In this document: in pieces, positions 53,219 to 61,780 of the stretch | Position numbering within the stretch: position 1 is the first letter of the stretch | Layout of the letters: each line of letters begins with the position of its first letter | Assembly (NCBI RefSeq): GCF_024211255.1 | Contig: NZ_JAMLDY010000001.1 | Location: 186,001 to 250,000 of the forward strand | DNA length: 64,000 nt | DNA from: Sphingomonas liriopis | GTDB taxonomy: Bacteria; Pseudomonadota; Alphaproteobacteria; Sphingomonadales; Sphingomonadaceae | Direction: 5' to 3' | Notes under the pieces: generated by a model | Database searches by the model: none | Seen by the model: the letters and a program-made list of their open reading frames with translations, nothing else | What the model was told of the DNA's origin: nothing | Made by a program: the position numbers and the translations under genes

Positions 53219-54097
53219 TTACGATAGTCGATCGGTATCGGCCAGTCCGGCAAAATTGTTCGCTGGCAAAGTCGGCCGGTCGCGCGGCAGCGCCACCCCC
53301 ATCTCGATCGGCACCCGCTGCGCGAGCGGTATCAGCCGAACGCCCTGCGGCATCGCCGCGGTCGCGCGCGACGGCACCAGCGCCACGCCGAGTCCGCTCC
53401 GCACGAGGCTGAGCACCGCACTGAGCTGCGTAGCCTCCTGTGCGATGCGCGGGGTGAAACCGGCGGCATGGCAAGCCATCAGCGCGATCGCGTGGAGGAC
53501 GCTGATCCGGCTCTGGAGAACAAACGGTTCGCCCGCCACCGCCGCCAGCTCGATGCGGCCGAGGCCGCCGAGCGGGCTCGCAGTCGATACCGCGAGATGC
53601 AGCTCGTCGCGGTCGATCACGCGGGTGTCGACGGTGGCAGTCTCCAGCAGCGGGAGGCGCACCAATCCGACATCGAGGTCGTGCGCCTCCAGCGAGCGCG
53701 CGATCTCGACGCTGCTCGCCTCCTCCAGCACCAGCTCGACAAGCGGGTAGGCGGTGCGGAAGGCGGGGATGAGCCGCGGCAGCAGCTCAAACGTCGCCGA
53801 TCCCACGAAGCCGATCCGCAGCCGGCCGCGCTCTCCCTTGGCACCCTCGCGTACCGCGGCACAGAATTGCTCGCCGCCCGCCAGCGTCGCCCGCGCGATC
53901 GGCAGCGCCGCCTCCGCCGCGGCGGTCAGCGTGACTCCGCGCGCGCCCCGCTCGAACAGGGGGGTGCCCAGCTCGGCCTCCAGCTTGCGGATCGCCACCG
54001 TCAGCGGCGGCTGCGAAATGTGCAGCCGCTCCGCGGCGCGATGGAAATTGCCGGTTTCAGCCAGTGCCACGAAGTAGCGCAACTGCCGCAGCTCCAT
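53219..54097 (-). CDS. LysR-family transcriptional regulator
   Basis: A 292-residue LysR protein: MELRQLRYFVALAETGNFHR and AAERLHISQPPLTVAIRKLE form the HTH, RGRLRIGFVGSATFELLPRL opens the effector domain, typical of the BenM/CatR-like group that controls aromatic or acyl-CoA genes. It lies upstream of the acyl-CoA dehydrogenase pair on the same strand and is divergent from the crotonase/CoA-transferase genes 98 bases away, so it may regulate both directions. Confidence 0.93.
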   Translation of the reverse strand: MELRQLRYFVALAETGNFHRAAERLHISQPPLTVAIRKLEAELGTPLFERGARGVTLTAAAEAALPIARATLAGGEQFCAAVREGAKGERGRLRIGFVGSATFELLPRLIPAFRTAYPLVELVLEEASSVEIARSLEAHDLDVGLVRLPLLETATVDTRVIDRDELHLAVSTASPLGGLGRIELAAVAGEPFVLQSRISVLHAIALMACHAAGFTPRIAQEATQLSAVLSLVRSGLGVALVPSRATAAMPQGVRLIPLAQRVPIEMGVALPRDRPTLPANNFAGLADTDRLS

Positions 54098-54195
54098 GAT
54101 AGTCTCCTGCTATCGTCACGCTTCAAATTGATATTAGCAGCTCGCGACGCGTGGCCCTAGACCGGATTTCGACAAGATGTGAAGCGGGGGCGAGG

Positions 54196-55011
54196 ATGAC
54201 ACAGGGCGCAACGACACCCTTTCTGACGATCGTGCGCGACGGCCCGATCGTCGTCGCGACGCTCGACCGGCCCGAGCAGCGCAACGCGATTTCCACCGAT
54301 CGGGACATCGCCGACATCGTCGACTTCTGTGCGATGGTCACCGCCGATCACTCGATCCGCGCCGTCGTGCTGACGGGTGCGGGCAAGGCGTTCTGCGCCG
54401 GCGGCAACGTCAAGGACATGGCGACGCGATCGGGCATGTTCGCGGGCAGCCCGTTCACGCTGCGCGGCGCCTACCGCACCGGAATCCAGCGGATCCCGAC
54501 CGCGCTGTACGAGCTGGAAGTGCCGGTGGTCGTCGCGATCAACGGCGCGGCGATCGGCGCGGGGCTGGACCTCGCCTGCATGGGCGACGTACGGATCGCC
54601 GCCGACGGCGCAACCTTCGCCGAGAGCTTCGTTAAGCTGGGCATCGTGCCGGGCGACGGTGGCGCCTGGCTGCTGCCGCGCGTGATCGGCATGGCACGCG
54701 CGACGCTGATGACGCTGACCGGCGATGCGATCGATGCGCGGACGGCGCTCGACTATGGGCTGGTGCTCGACGTCGTGCCGCCGGAGCAATTGATGGACGC
54801 GGCGATGGCGATCGCGCGCCGCATCGCCGCGAATCCCGGCCATGCGACACGGCTGGCCAAGCGGCTGCTGCGCGAGGGGCAGGACATGAAACTCGGCCCC
54901 CTGCTGGAACTCTCCGCCGCCTATCAGGCGCTCGCCCATCACACCCGCGACCATGAGGAAGCGGTGGCGGCGATGCTCGAAAAACGCGCACCCGTGCTGG
55001 AGGATCGCTGA
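54196..55011 (+). CDS. Enoyl-CoA hydratase/isomerase (crotonase family)
   Basis: A 271-residue crotonase. VLTGAGKAFCAGGNVKDMA and AINGAAIGAGLDLACMGDVR form the CoA pocket and oxyanion hole; FAESFVKLGIVPGDGGAWLL is the active-site loop, where an Asp stands at the position often held by the second catalytic Glu. The start MTQGATTPF is chosen with GGGGGCGAGG before it; an ATG at 54151 would add 15 residues. It hydrates or isomerises an enoyl-CoA. One base separates its stop from the next ATG. Confidence 0.9.
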   Translation: MTQGATTPFLTIVRDGPIVVATLDRPEQRNAISTDRDIADIVDFCAMVTADHSIRAVVLTGAGKAFCAGGNVKDMATRSGMFAGSPFTLRGAYRTGIQRIPTALYELEVPVVVAINGAAIGAGLDLACMGDVRIAADGATFAESFVKLGIVPGDGGAWLLPRVIGMARATLMTLTGDAIDARTALDYGLVLDVVPPEQLMDAAMAIARRIAANPGHATRLAKRLLREGQDMKLGPLLELSAAYQALAHHTRDHEEAVAAMLEKRAPVLEDR

Positions 55012-55012
55012 G

Positions 55013-56278
55013 ATGACGGCGCCCGCATCGGGGCCGCTCGCGGGGCTCAAGGTGCTCGACCTGTCACGCGTGCTGGCGGGTCCGTGGTGCACGCAGATCC
55101 TCGGCGATCTGGGCGCCGAGGTGACGAAGATCGAACAGCCGGGCCAGGGCGACGACACCCGCCGCTGGGGTCCGCCGTTCCTCGACGACGGGTCGCGCGA
55201 TTCCGCCTATTACCTTTGCGCCAACCGCAACAAGCGCTCCGCCGCGATCGACCTCGCCGACCCGCGCGGCGCGGCGCTGATCCGCCGGCTGGCGATCGAC
55301 GCAGATGTGGTGGTCGAGAATTTTCGCGTCGGCGGACTCGTCAAATACGGCCTCGACCATGCGAGCCTTACAACGCTCAATCCGCGGTTGATCCATTGTT
55401 CGATCACCGGCTTCGGCCAGGACGGGCCGTATCGCGATCGCGGCGGCTACGACTTTCTGGTGCAGGGGATGAGCGGGCTGATGTCGGTCACCGGCCACCC
55501 GGACGGGGAGCCGGGGGGCGGGCCCCTGAAGGTCGGCGTGCCGATCAGCGACCTGGTCACCGGCCTCTATGCCGCCACTTCGATCCTCGCCGCACTGGCG
55601 CATCGCGACCGCACCGGCGAAGGGCAGCATATCGACATGGCGCTGCTCGACACGCAGGTATCGCTGCTCGCCAATCAGGCGAGCAACTGGCTGAACGGCG
55701 GCCAGCAGCCCCGGCGGCTGGGCAACCGCCACCCCAATGTCGTCCCTTATCAGGACTTTGCCTGCGCCGATGGCGACGTGCTGGTCGCGCTGGGCAACGA
55801 CCGCCAGTTCCGCGATTTCTGCGCGCTGCTGGGCCTGCCGGAAGTCGCCGCCGACGCGCGGTTCCGCGACAATAGCGGCCGCGCCGCGCATCGCGACGCA
55901 CTCGAGGCGGCATTGTGCCCGGTGATCGCGACGTGGCAGGCGGCGGACCTGATCGCGGCGATGGAGGCGGCGAAGCTGCCCGGCGGCAAGGTCAATACGA
56001 TCCCCGAGATTCTCGCCGATCCGCAGATCGCCGCGCGCGGGCTGATCCAGCCCATGACGCGGTCTGACGGCACGCCGGTTCGCGTGCTCGGCTATCCCGG
56101 CCGATTTTCGCGGACGCCACCCGACTATCGGCGCGCACCGCCGCGTTCGGGCGAAGACAGCCGCGCGGTGCTGCGCGACCTGCTGGGCCTGAGCGACGAA
56201 GATATCACCACCCTGATCGGAGAAGGCGTCGTCGCGGAAACGCTGCGCGACCCGCACCCGGCGAGCGAAAGGCAATAG
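55013..56278 (+). CDS. Family III CoA-transferase (CaiB/BaiF type)
   Basis: A 421-residue CoA-transferase moving CoA between organic acids. GLKVLDLSRVLAGPWCTQIL, GAEVTKIEQPGQGDDTRRWG, ANRNKRSAAIDLADPRG, and GYDFLVQGMSGLMSVTGHPD, whose Asp is the expected covalent catalytic residue, identify the family. It starts two bases past the crotonase stop. With the crotonase, dehydrogenase pair and hydroxyacid dehydrogenase it could serve a carnitine-like, bile-acid-like or branched acyl-CoA route; the acid used is not known. Confidence 0.93.
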   Translation: MTAPASGPLAGLKVLDLSRVLAGPWCTQILGDLGAEVTKIEQPGQGDDTRRWGPPFLDDGSRDSAYYLCANRNKRSAAIDLADPRGAALIRRLAIDADVVVENFRVGGLVKYGLDHASLTTLNPRLIHCSITGFGQDGPYRDRGGYDFLVQGMSGLMSVTGHPDGEPGGGPLKVGVPISDLVTGLYAATSILAALAHRDRTGEGQHIDMALLDTQVSLLANQASNWLNGGQQPRRLGNRHPNVVPYQDFACADGDVLVALGNDRQFRDFCALLGLPEVAADARFRDNSGRAAHRDALEAALCPVIATWQAADLIAAMEAAKLPGGKVNTIPEILADPQIAARGLIQPMTRSDGTPVRVLGYPGRFSRTPPDYRRAPPRSGEDSRAVLRDLLGLSDEDITTLIGEGVVAETLRDPHPASERQ

Positions 56279-56279
56279 C

Positions 56280-57182
56280 ATGACGACGCGGATCGGCTTT
56301 ATCGGACTGGGCGCGATGGGGCTGCCCATGGCGTCCAACCTGCAGCGCAAGGGCTTCGCCGTCACCGCCTATGACATCGACCCGGCAAAGGTCGCGGCCG
56401 TCGCCGCGCTGGGGGCGACGACCGCCGCCGACGTGGCGCAGGCAGCGCGCGGGCAGGATATCGTCATCACCGTCCTGCCCGCCACCCAGCATGTGGAATC
56501 GGTCGTGCTCGGCCCCGATGGCGTGCTCGCCCATATCGATCCACAGGCGGTACTGGTCGATCTGTCGACGATCGACGCCAAGGGGACCGACCGCGTCGCC
56601 GCGCTGTGTGCGGAGCGCGGCATCGCCTTCGCCGACGCGCCGATCGGCCGGCTGGCGCTCCACGCCGAGCGTGGCGAATCACTGTTCATGGTCGGGGCGG
56701 ACGACGCCACCTTCGCGCGGATCGAACCCGCGCTCAAGGCGATGGGGACGGACATCTTCCGCTGCGGCGCGCCCGGCATGGGCAGTCGGATGAAGCTCAT
56801 CAACAATTTCATGCTGCTGTCGACCGCGCAGATCGTCGCCGAATCGCTCGCGCTCGGCACCAAACTCGGGCTGGATGTGCAAATCATGCACGACGTCACC
56901 GGCGCTACCACCGCGCGCAACGGCCAGTTCCACGTGCTGATGGTCAACAAGGCGTTGAAAGGCGATACCTCGCCCGGCTTCACCATCGATCTCGCCTTCA
57001 AGGATCTGACGCTGGCGATGAACGCGGCGGCGGAACAGCGCGTCGGCCTGCCGATGGGCGCCGCGGCGCATGCGGTGTTCGGCGGTGCGCGCGCGGGCGA
57101 TTACGCGTCGAAGGATTATTCGGCGCTGCTCGACCTCGCCTGCGAACGCGCCGGCATTCCCACCCCCCGCATGGAAGGATGA
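56280..57182 (+). CDS. Beta-hydroxyacid dehydrogenase (3-hydroxyisobutyrate dehydrogenase-like)
   Basis: A 300-residue NAD(P)-dependent dehydrogenase. RIGFIGLGAMGLPMASNLQR is the Rossmann entry; PIGRLALHAERGESLFMVGA stands where the substrate-binding DAPVSGG motif normally is, and GMGSRMKLINNFMLLS contains the catalytic Lys. The altered DAPIGR motif resembles sulfolactaldehyde/tartronate-type reductases more than true HIBADH, so the substrate is open. The ATG overlaps the last base of the CoA-transferase stop codon region; four bases after its own stop begins a broken SDR gene. Confidence 0.9.
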   Translation: MTTRIGFIGLGAMGLPMASNLQRKGFAVTAYDIDPAKVAAVAALGATTAADVAQAARGQDIVITVLPATQHVESVVLGPDGVLAHIDPQAVLVDLSTIDAKGTDRVAALCAERGIAFADAPIGRLALHAERGESLFMVGADDATFARIEPALKAMGTDIFRCGAPGMGSRMKLINNFMLLSTAQIVAESLALGTKLGLDVQIMHDVTGATTARNGQFHVLMVNKALKGDTSPGFTIDLAFKDLTLAMNAAAEQRVGLPMGAAAHAVFGGARAGDYASKDYSALLDLACERAGIPTPRMEG

Positions 57183-57186
57183 CCGC

Positions 57187-57946
57187 ATGTCACGGCGACT
57201 GGAAGGCAAAAGGCTGATCGTCATCGGGTCGGCGACGGGATCGGTGCGGCGACGGTCAAACGGCTGGCTACCGAGGGCGCACAGGTCTGCACTGCGGACA
57301 TCAACCTCGATGGCGTACGGGCAAGCGCTGCTGCCGCCGGGAACGGCGCCTTTGCCGTGCCGATGGACATCGCCGACGAAGCGTCGGTAAACGCCGGGTC
57401 GCAGAAGCGGTCGGGTGACTCGGCGGGCTGGACGGCGCGCACGTCAATGCCGCCGACCTGCGCATCATCTTCCAGGACAGCGACGCGCTGGGCGTCGACC
57501 TGGGGGTGTTCGACCGGACGATCGCGGTCAACCTGCGCGGACACCTGCTCGCCACGCGGGCGGTGCTGCCCCACCTGCTCGCGGCAGGCGCGGGTGCGAT
57601 CGTCTATACCGGATCGGGCGCCAGCGACAGCGGCGAGGCGGAACGGCCGAGCTACGCCATGTCCAAGGGCTGGCTGGGCGCATTGATGCGGCACGTCGCG
57701 TCGCGTTGGGGCCGCGAGGGCATCACCGGCAACGTCGTCGCGCCGGGCTTCACGATGACGGAGGAACTGAAGGCGTCGGGACAGGTGCCGCAGCCGTTCA
57801 TCGAACGGATGCTGGAGACGGCGCGCAGCCCGCGGCTGGGCGAGTCATAGGACCTCGCGGCGATGGCGGCGCTGCTGCTGTCCGAGGACGGGCGCTGAGT
57901 GAACGGACAGGTCATCCACGGCAACGGCGGCGCGCTGCTGGATTGA
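57187..57946 (+). pseudogene. Short-chain dehydrogenase/reductase, multiply disrupted
   Basis: MSRRLEGKRLIVIGSATG is the SDR start, but the glycine motif runs into a frameshift near 57236; TADINLDGVRAS and VPMDIADEASV continue in another frame, then a second shift occurs near 57400. From 57460 the frame is correct again (VNLRGHLLATRAVLPHLLA, the active-site YAMSK). A TAG at 57848 interrupts ...SPRLGES/DLAAMAALLL, and TGA replaces the usual Trp before VNGQVIHGNGGALLD, which ends at 57946. At least two shifts and two stops make this a pseudogene; it was probably the last gene of the preceding operon. Confidence 0.9.
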
Positions 57947-57988
57947 TCGCGGCGGCGGCGGGGCGTGGACGCGTCTCCGCCGCCGTCG

Positions 57989-58465
57989 TCAGCCCACCTG
58001 CGCGATCTTCGCGACGCCGGCCTCATATTTGAGGTTGTGCACCGACACCGACGTTTCCACCCGCCGGACCCCCGCGAGCGGGCGGATACGGTCGGTGACG
58101 AGGTCGCTCAGCGCCTCGACGCTGGTCATCAGCGTCATCGCCAGAAGGCTGTAGCGGCCGAGCAGCACGATCACGCAACCGATCTCCGGTATGTCCGACA
58201 GCTCCTTCGCCAGCGCCGACACGCGCGGCGGATCGGCATCGATGCCGATCATGCAGAGGTTGGGCGACCCCGCCAGCCGGAAATCCGACACGACGGTGAA
58301 CTGGATCAGTCCTTCGTTCTGCAACCGCTTGATGCGGGTGCGGATCGTTCCCTCGGTCACGCCGAGATCGGCGGCGATGAAGCGGTTGGACACGCGGGCG
58401 TCGCGTGACAGCTTCTCGACGATGCGGCGGTCGAGCTCGTCGAGCCGACTGTTATCGCCGTTCAC
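57989..58465 (-). CDS. Lrp/AsnC family transcriptional regulator (second of two)
   Basis: A 158-residue Lrp/AsnC protein. HTH: LDELDRRIVEKLSRDARVSN, FIAADLGVTEGTIRTRIKRL; RAM effector domain follows (IPEIGCVIVLLGRYSLLAMT). GTG start overlapping the stop of the other Lrp gene (GTGA). Members respond to amino acids or organic acids. The tandem overlap suggests hetero-oligomers or joint control of the adjacent aldo/keto reductase. Confidence 0.92.
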   Translation of the reverse strand: MNGDNSRLDELDRRIVEKLSRDARVSNRFIAADLGVTEGTIRTRIKRLQNEGLIQFTVVSDFRLAGSPNLCMIGIDADPPRVSALAKELSDIPEIGCVIVLLGRYSLLAMTLMTSVEALSDLVTDRIRPLAGVRRVETSVSVHNLKYEAGVAKIAQVG

Positions 58466-58944
58466 AGCGGCACCACGTTGAACTCGAATTTGACGATGTC
58501 GGCGGCGATGCCGGGGTCGATCTCCGCCACCCCCTCGATACCGGCGATATGATCGAGCAGCAACGTCTTGATCTCCTCGAATCCGTGCAGTCCGACGAGC
58601 AGCTCCAACTCGTAAGCCCCACTCATGATGTTGACGCTGAGCACCTCCGGCAGCGTGGCCAGGTCGCGGCCGACGTCGCGCACCCCACGCCCCCGCACCT
58701 TCACCCCCAGTGCGATCAGCACGTTGTAATTGTGCGCGGAAAAGTCGGTGACCGCGACGACGCGCATTACCCGCGCTTCGTCGAGCCGCCGGAGCCGGGC
58801 CGACACGGTCGCCGCGGTCACCGACAATCGCTCGGCCAGTTCCTGGTTGGTGGCGCGGCCGTTGGCGCGCAGCAGCTCGATCAGCTTGGTATCGACCTCG
58901 TCGAGGGTCGGCGGCGCAAAGGCCCGGCCGCTTCTGATCTGCAT
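58462..58944 (-). CDS. Lrp/AsnC family transcriptional regulator (first of two)
   Basis: A 160-residue Lrp/AsnC protein: LDEVDTKLIELLRANGRATN and ELAERLSVTAATVSARLRRL form the HTH, LPEVLSVNIMSGAYELELLV the RAM domain. Start MQIRSGRAF at 58944 has GGGGGA upstream; a longer frame to 59016 reads hydrophobic and Val-rich and lacks a site. It is divergent from the aldo/keto reductase over a 184-base AT-rich gap with a short ATTTC...GAAAT dyad near 59035. Confidence 0.92.
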   Translation of the reverse strand: MQIRSGRAFAPPTLDEVDTKLIELLRANGRATNQELAERLSVTAATVSARLRRLDEARVMRVVAVTDFSAHNYNVLIALGVKVRGRGVRDVGRDLATLPEVLSVNIMSGAYELELLVGLHGFEEIKTLLLDHIAGIEGVAEIDPGIAADIVKFEFNVVPL

Positions 58945-59128
58945 GGTTCGGTCGTCCCCCACTACCGACAACGAGACGACGATGACTAACGCGACCGCTT
59001 CACGTTCGCCAGACAAATCGCGCGACAGTCAATATTTCATCATCGAAATACCGGACCAACTACGCATACCTGTATATTTTTGGCTTCGTGATTGCTAGGT
59101 TGCGTATCGACGTTTTCAGGAGGAACAG

Positions 59129-60091
59129 ATGCTCGACCGTGTCACGCTGGCCAATACCGATCTCACCGTCAGCCGCTTGTGCTACGGCACCAACATGCTT
59201 GGCACCGCGATCGATCAGGCGGGCGCCGCCGCCATTCTTGATCGCTTCGTCGACCTGGGCGGCAACTTCATCGATACCGCGCGCTCCTACGGCGACTGGA
59301 TTCCCGATGCGCCCGCGGGCGCCAGCGAACGCGCCGTCGGTACATGGCTGAAGGGCCGCAACCGCGACGAATTCGTGATCGCCACCAAGGGCGGCTTTTA
59401 CGACATGCGCGTCGGCGACTATCGCAACCGCATCACCCCGGCCGATATCGAAAGTGACCTGGCGCAGAGCCTCGACCATCTCGGCGTCGATGCGATCGAC
59501 CTGTACTGGCTTCACATGGACAATCCCGAGGCGCCGGTCGGCCCGATCGTCGACACGCTGATCGCGGCCAAGGCGGCGGGGCGGATCCGCTGGTTCGGCG
59601 CGTCGAACTGGACCGCGGATCGCGTGCGCGAGGCGAATGCCTATGCCCAATCCAGGGGCAGCGAAGGCTTCATCGCGATCGAGCCGTTCTGGGGTCTGGC
59701 GAAACCTAATGAGGGCAATGCGATGCAGCAGGGGTATCAGCTGTACTTCGAGGACTACGGCGCCGATCTGCGCGATGCAGGGCTCGCGATCGTGCCCTAT
59801 TGCGGGCAAAGCCGCGGCTATTTCTCCAGGCTGGACGCGGGCGAGGCGACGGATGACCTGAAGGCGTTCTACGACCATCCCGCCAACGAGGGTCGGTTCG
59901 CCGCGGCAAAGCGCGTTGCTGCACGCCACGGCGTGCCAGTGGCGGACGTGGTCCTGGCCTATCTGCTCAACCAGCCGGGGCAGGTGATCCCGATCTTCGG
60001 CGCGTCGAGCCCGGCGCGCGTCGAGGAAAGCGTGCGCGCGGCGTCGCTCGACCTGTCGGCGGACGAAGTCGCCGAATTGCGCGCCGGCTGA
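59129..60091 (+). CDS. Aldo/keto reductase
   Basis: A 320-residue AKR, TIM barrel using NADPH to reduce aldehydes or ketones. Catalytic tetrad: Asp in NFIDTARSYG, Tyr of the same motif, Lys in VIATKGGFYD and His in LYWLHMDNPE. PVADVVLAYLLNQPG and IPIFGASSPARVEESV are the C-terminal cofactor region. GGAGGAA precedes the ATG. It resembles plant-derived-glycoside or L-fucose-type AKRs (AKR12/13-like), but the substrate is unknown. Probably controlled by the divergent Lrp pair. Confidence 0.92.
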   Translation: MLDRVTLANTDLTVSRLCYGTNMLGTAIDQAGAAAILDRFVDLGGNFIDTARSYGDWIPDAPAGASERAVGTWLKGRNRDEFVIATKGGFYDMRVGDYRNRITPADIESDLAQSLDHLGVDAIDLYWLHMDNPEAPVGPIVDTLIAAKAAGRIRWFGASNWTADRVREANAYAQSRGSEGFIAIEPFWGLAKPNEGNAMQQGYQLYFEDYGADLRDAGLAIVPYCGQSRGYFSRLDAGEATDDLKAFYDHPANEGRFAAAKRVAARHGVPVADVVLAYLLNQPGQVIPIFGASSPARVEESVRAASLDLSADEVAELRAG

Positions 60092-60103
60092 GCGCGACGC
60101 CGC

Positions 60104-60139
60104 CCCGCGGAGCGCCGACGTCGGTCAGTGCTCCGCGGG
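60104..60139. terminator. Stem-loop between convergent genes
   Basis: CCCGCGGAGC (60104-60113) and GCTCCGCGGG (60130-60139) form a perfect 10-bp stem with a 16-base loop, between the stops of the aldo/keto reductase (plus) and the SDR (minus). No U-tract on either side; likely stops or stabilises both transcript ends. Confidence 0.5.
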
Positions 60140-60150
60140 ACGAGCGTGGC

Positions 60151-60966
60151 TCAAAAGCGGCGACCCAACCCGCCGTCGTGGTAGATCGAAGCCCCGGTCA
60201 CGAACCGCGATTCCTCCGACGCCAGATAGACGAATGCGTGCGCGGTATCCTCGGGCTGCCCGGACACGCCGAGCGGCGCCATCGCCGCGATCGCCGCCTC
60301 CGCCGCCGCGGCACTGTCCCACATTCCCGCGCGCGTGTAATCGTCGAACGCCTCGTGGATCAGCGGCGTCATCGTCAGGCCCGGGTGGACCGAATTGACC
60401 CGGACGCGCTGCGGACCAAACTCACTGGCCGCGCACAGGGTCAGCATCCGACCCGCCGCCTTCGAGACGTGATAGCCCAGGTTGTTGGCGTTGGGCATGT
60501 ACGATGCCATCGACAGATTGTTGACGATCGCGCCGCCGCCCGCGAACCGCGTCGCACTGTCGAGCAACGCGGGCAGGCACGCTTTCATGCCGAGGAACAG
60601 CGCGTCGTGGTTCACCGCCATCGCCCGGCGCAGGTCGGCCAGCGAGGTATCGACGACGCCGCCGTGGACCGATATCCCGGCATTGTTGACGAGCACGTCG
60701 AGCGCGCCGAAGCGCGACACCGTCGCATGGACCACGCGTGCCCAGTCGCCTTCGTCGGTCACGTCATGCGGGACGAAATGAAACGCATCGGCGGCTGCGA
60801 CGCCCGACAGCCGTGCGCGGATCGCCGCGACATCGTCATCGCGCAGGTCGGTCGCGACGACGCCCTTCGCACCCTCGCGCAGAAACGCTTCGCAGATCGC
60901 GACCCCGATATTCCCCATGCGCCCGGCGCCGGTGACGATCGCCACCTTTCCTTCCAGTCGTCCCAT
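60151..60966 (-). CDS. Short-chain dehydrogenase/reductase
   Basis: A 271-residue classical SDR: cofactor motif GKVAIVTGAGRMGNIG, DVLVNNAGIS, and the Ser-Tyr-Lys active site (NLSMASYMPN and LGYHVSKAAG). ATG at 60966 overlaps the TGA of the preceding TIM-barrel gene. The insert GRMGNIG suggests a 2,3-dihydrodiol or hydroxy-acid type. It is the last gene of the minus-strand meta-pathway operon and may oxidise a ring diol or alcohol there. Confidence 0.92.
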   Translation of the reverse strand: MGRLEGKVAIVTGAGRMGNIGVAICEAFLREGAKGVVATDLRDDDVAAIRARLSGVAAADAFHFVPHDVTDEGDWARVVHATVSRFGALDVLVNNAGISVHGGVVDTSLADLRRAMAVNHDALFLGMKACLPALLDSATRFAGGGAIVNNLSMASYMPNANNLGYHVSKAAGRMLTLCAASEFGPQRVRVNSVHPGLTMTPLIHEAFDDYTRAGMWDSAAAAEAAIAAMAPLGVSGQPEDTAHAFVYLASEESRFVTGASIYHDGGLGRRF

Positions 60967-61775
60967 CAACGTTTCCTCTCCATGTTCCTCATCGACGCGA
61001 CCGCAATCTGCGCGCGTTCCAGTATCGGTCGACCCGCATCGATCGCGGATTGCTGCGGCACCTCAATGCTGACCGGTATCGCGCCATCGATCGCCTCCAG
61101 CATGTCCGCGATCGCGAAATCGCCGGTGCCCGGCAGCCATCGCTGGATGCCGCCCTCCCACTCGATCCGGTCCGCGGGCATCGATCGCGGGCCGTCGCTG
61201 ACCTGCACCATGCGGATCGCCGGATCGGCCAGTCGCGCGGCCATCCGCGGCCATTCGTCCGCCCGCGTCAGATGAAGCAAATCCAGCGTCACACCGACGT
61301 CGCTGCGCCCCAGCGCAGCGATGGTGTCGAGCGCGGACGCCAGCGAACCAACCTGGGACGGCGGATAGAATTCGATCGCCAGTCCGACGCCGTATCCAGC
61401 GGCCAGTACCGACAGTTCGGCAAGCCGATCGATCCGCCGCGCCGGATCGCGATCGTAGCACAGCACATTGGCCAGCGGCGCACCCAGCGCCGCCGCCGCC
61501 GCTAGTGCGGGCGCGAAATCGGCGACGTTCGTCCGGCCGGTCAGCGTGAAGGGATAGACCAGGTCGATCGTCACCCCGGCGTCGCGCACCGCCCGCCGCG
61601 TCGCGGCGAGCGCGCCGGCGTCATGCACCAGGTCGAACACGGGCATCGCGGGCAGGACGGGCATCGCGTGCAGAAACGGACAGATGCCCGCGCACCCGGT
61701 GCGCGCCGCGACCTCGGCAAGCTGCGCCGGGGTCGTGTCGGTCACCGTGATGTGATCGAGCGACAGGCGCCGCAT
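60966..61775 (-). CDS. Sugar-phosphate-isomerase-like TIM-barrel protein
   Basis: A 269-residue xylose-isomerase-like (AP endonuclease 2 fold) protein. GLAIEFYPPSQVGSL, VGVTLDLLHLTRADEW, MVQVSDGPRS and IPVSIEVPQQS carry the metal-binding Glu, Asp/His, Asp and Glu of the fold. It lies five bases after the aldolase gene and overlaps the SDR, so it belongs to the meta-pathway operon, perhaps as an isomerase or hydrolase for a linear intermediate. Family members have diverse reactions. Confidence 0.85.
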   Translation of the reverse strand: MRRLSLDHITVTDTTPAQLAEVAARTGCAGICPFLHAMPVLPAMPVFDLVHDAGALAATRRAVRDAGVTIDLVYPFTLTGRTNVADFAPALAAAAALGAPLANVLCYDRDPARRIDRLAELSVLAAGYGVGLAIEFYPPSQVGSLASALDTIAALGRSDVGVTLDLLHLTRADEWPRMAARLADPAIRMVQVSDGPRSMPADRIEWEGGIQRWLPGTGDFAIADMLEAIDGAIPVSIEVPQQSAIDAGRPILERAQIAVASMRNMERKR

Positions 61776-61780
61776 CGTCG

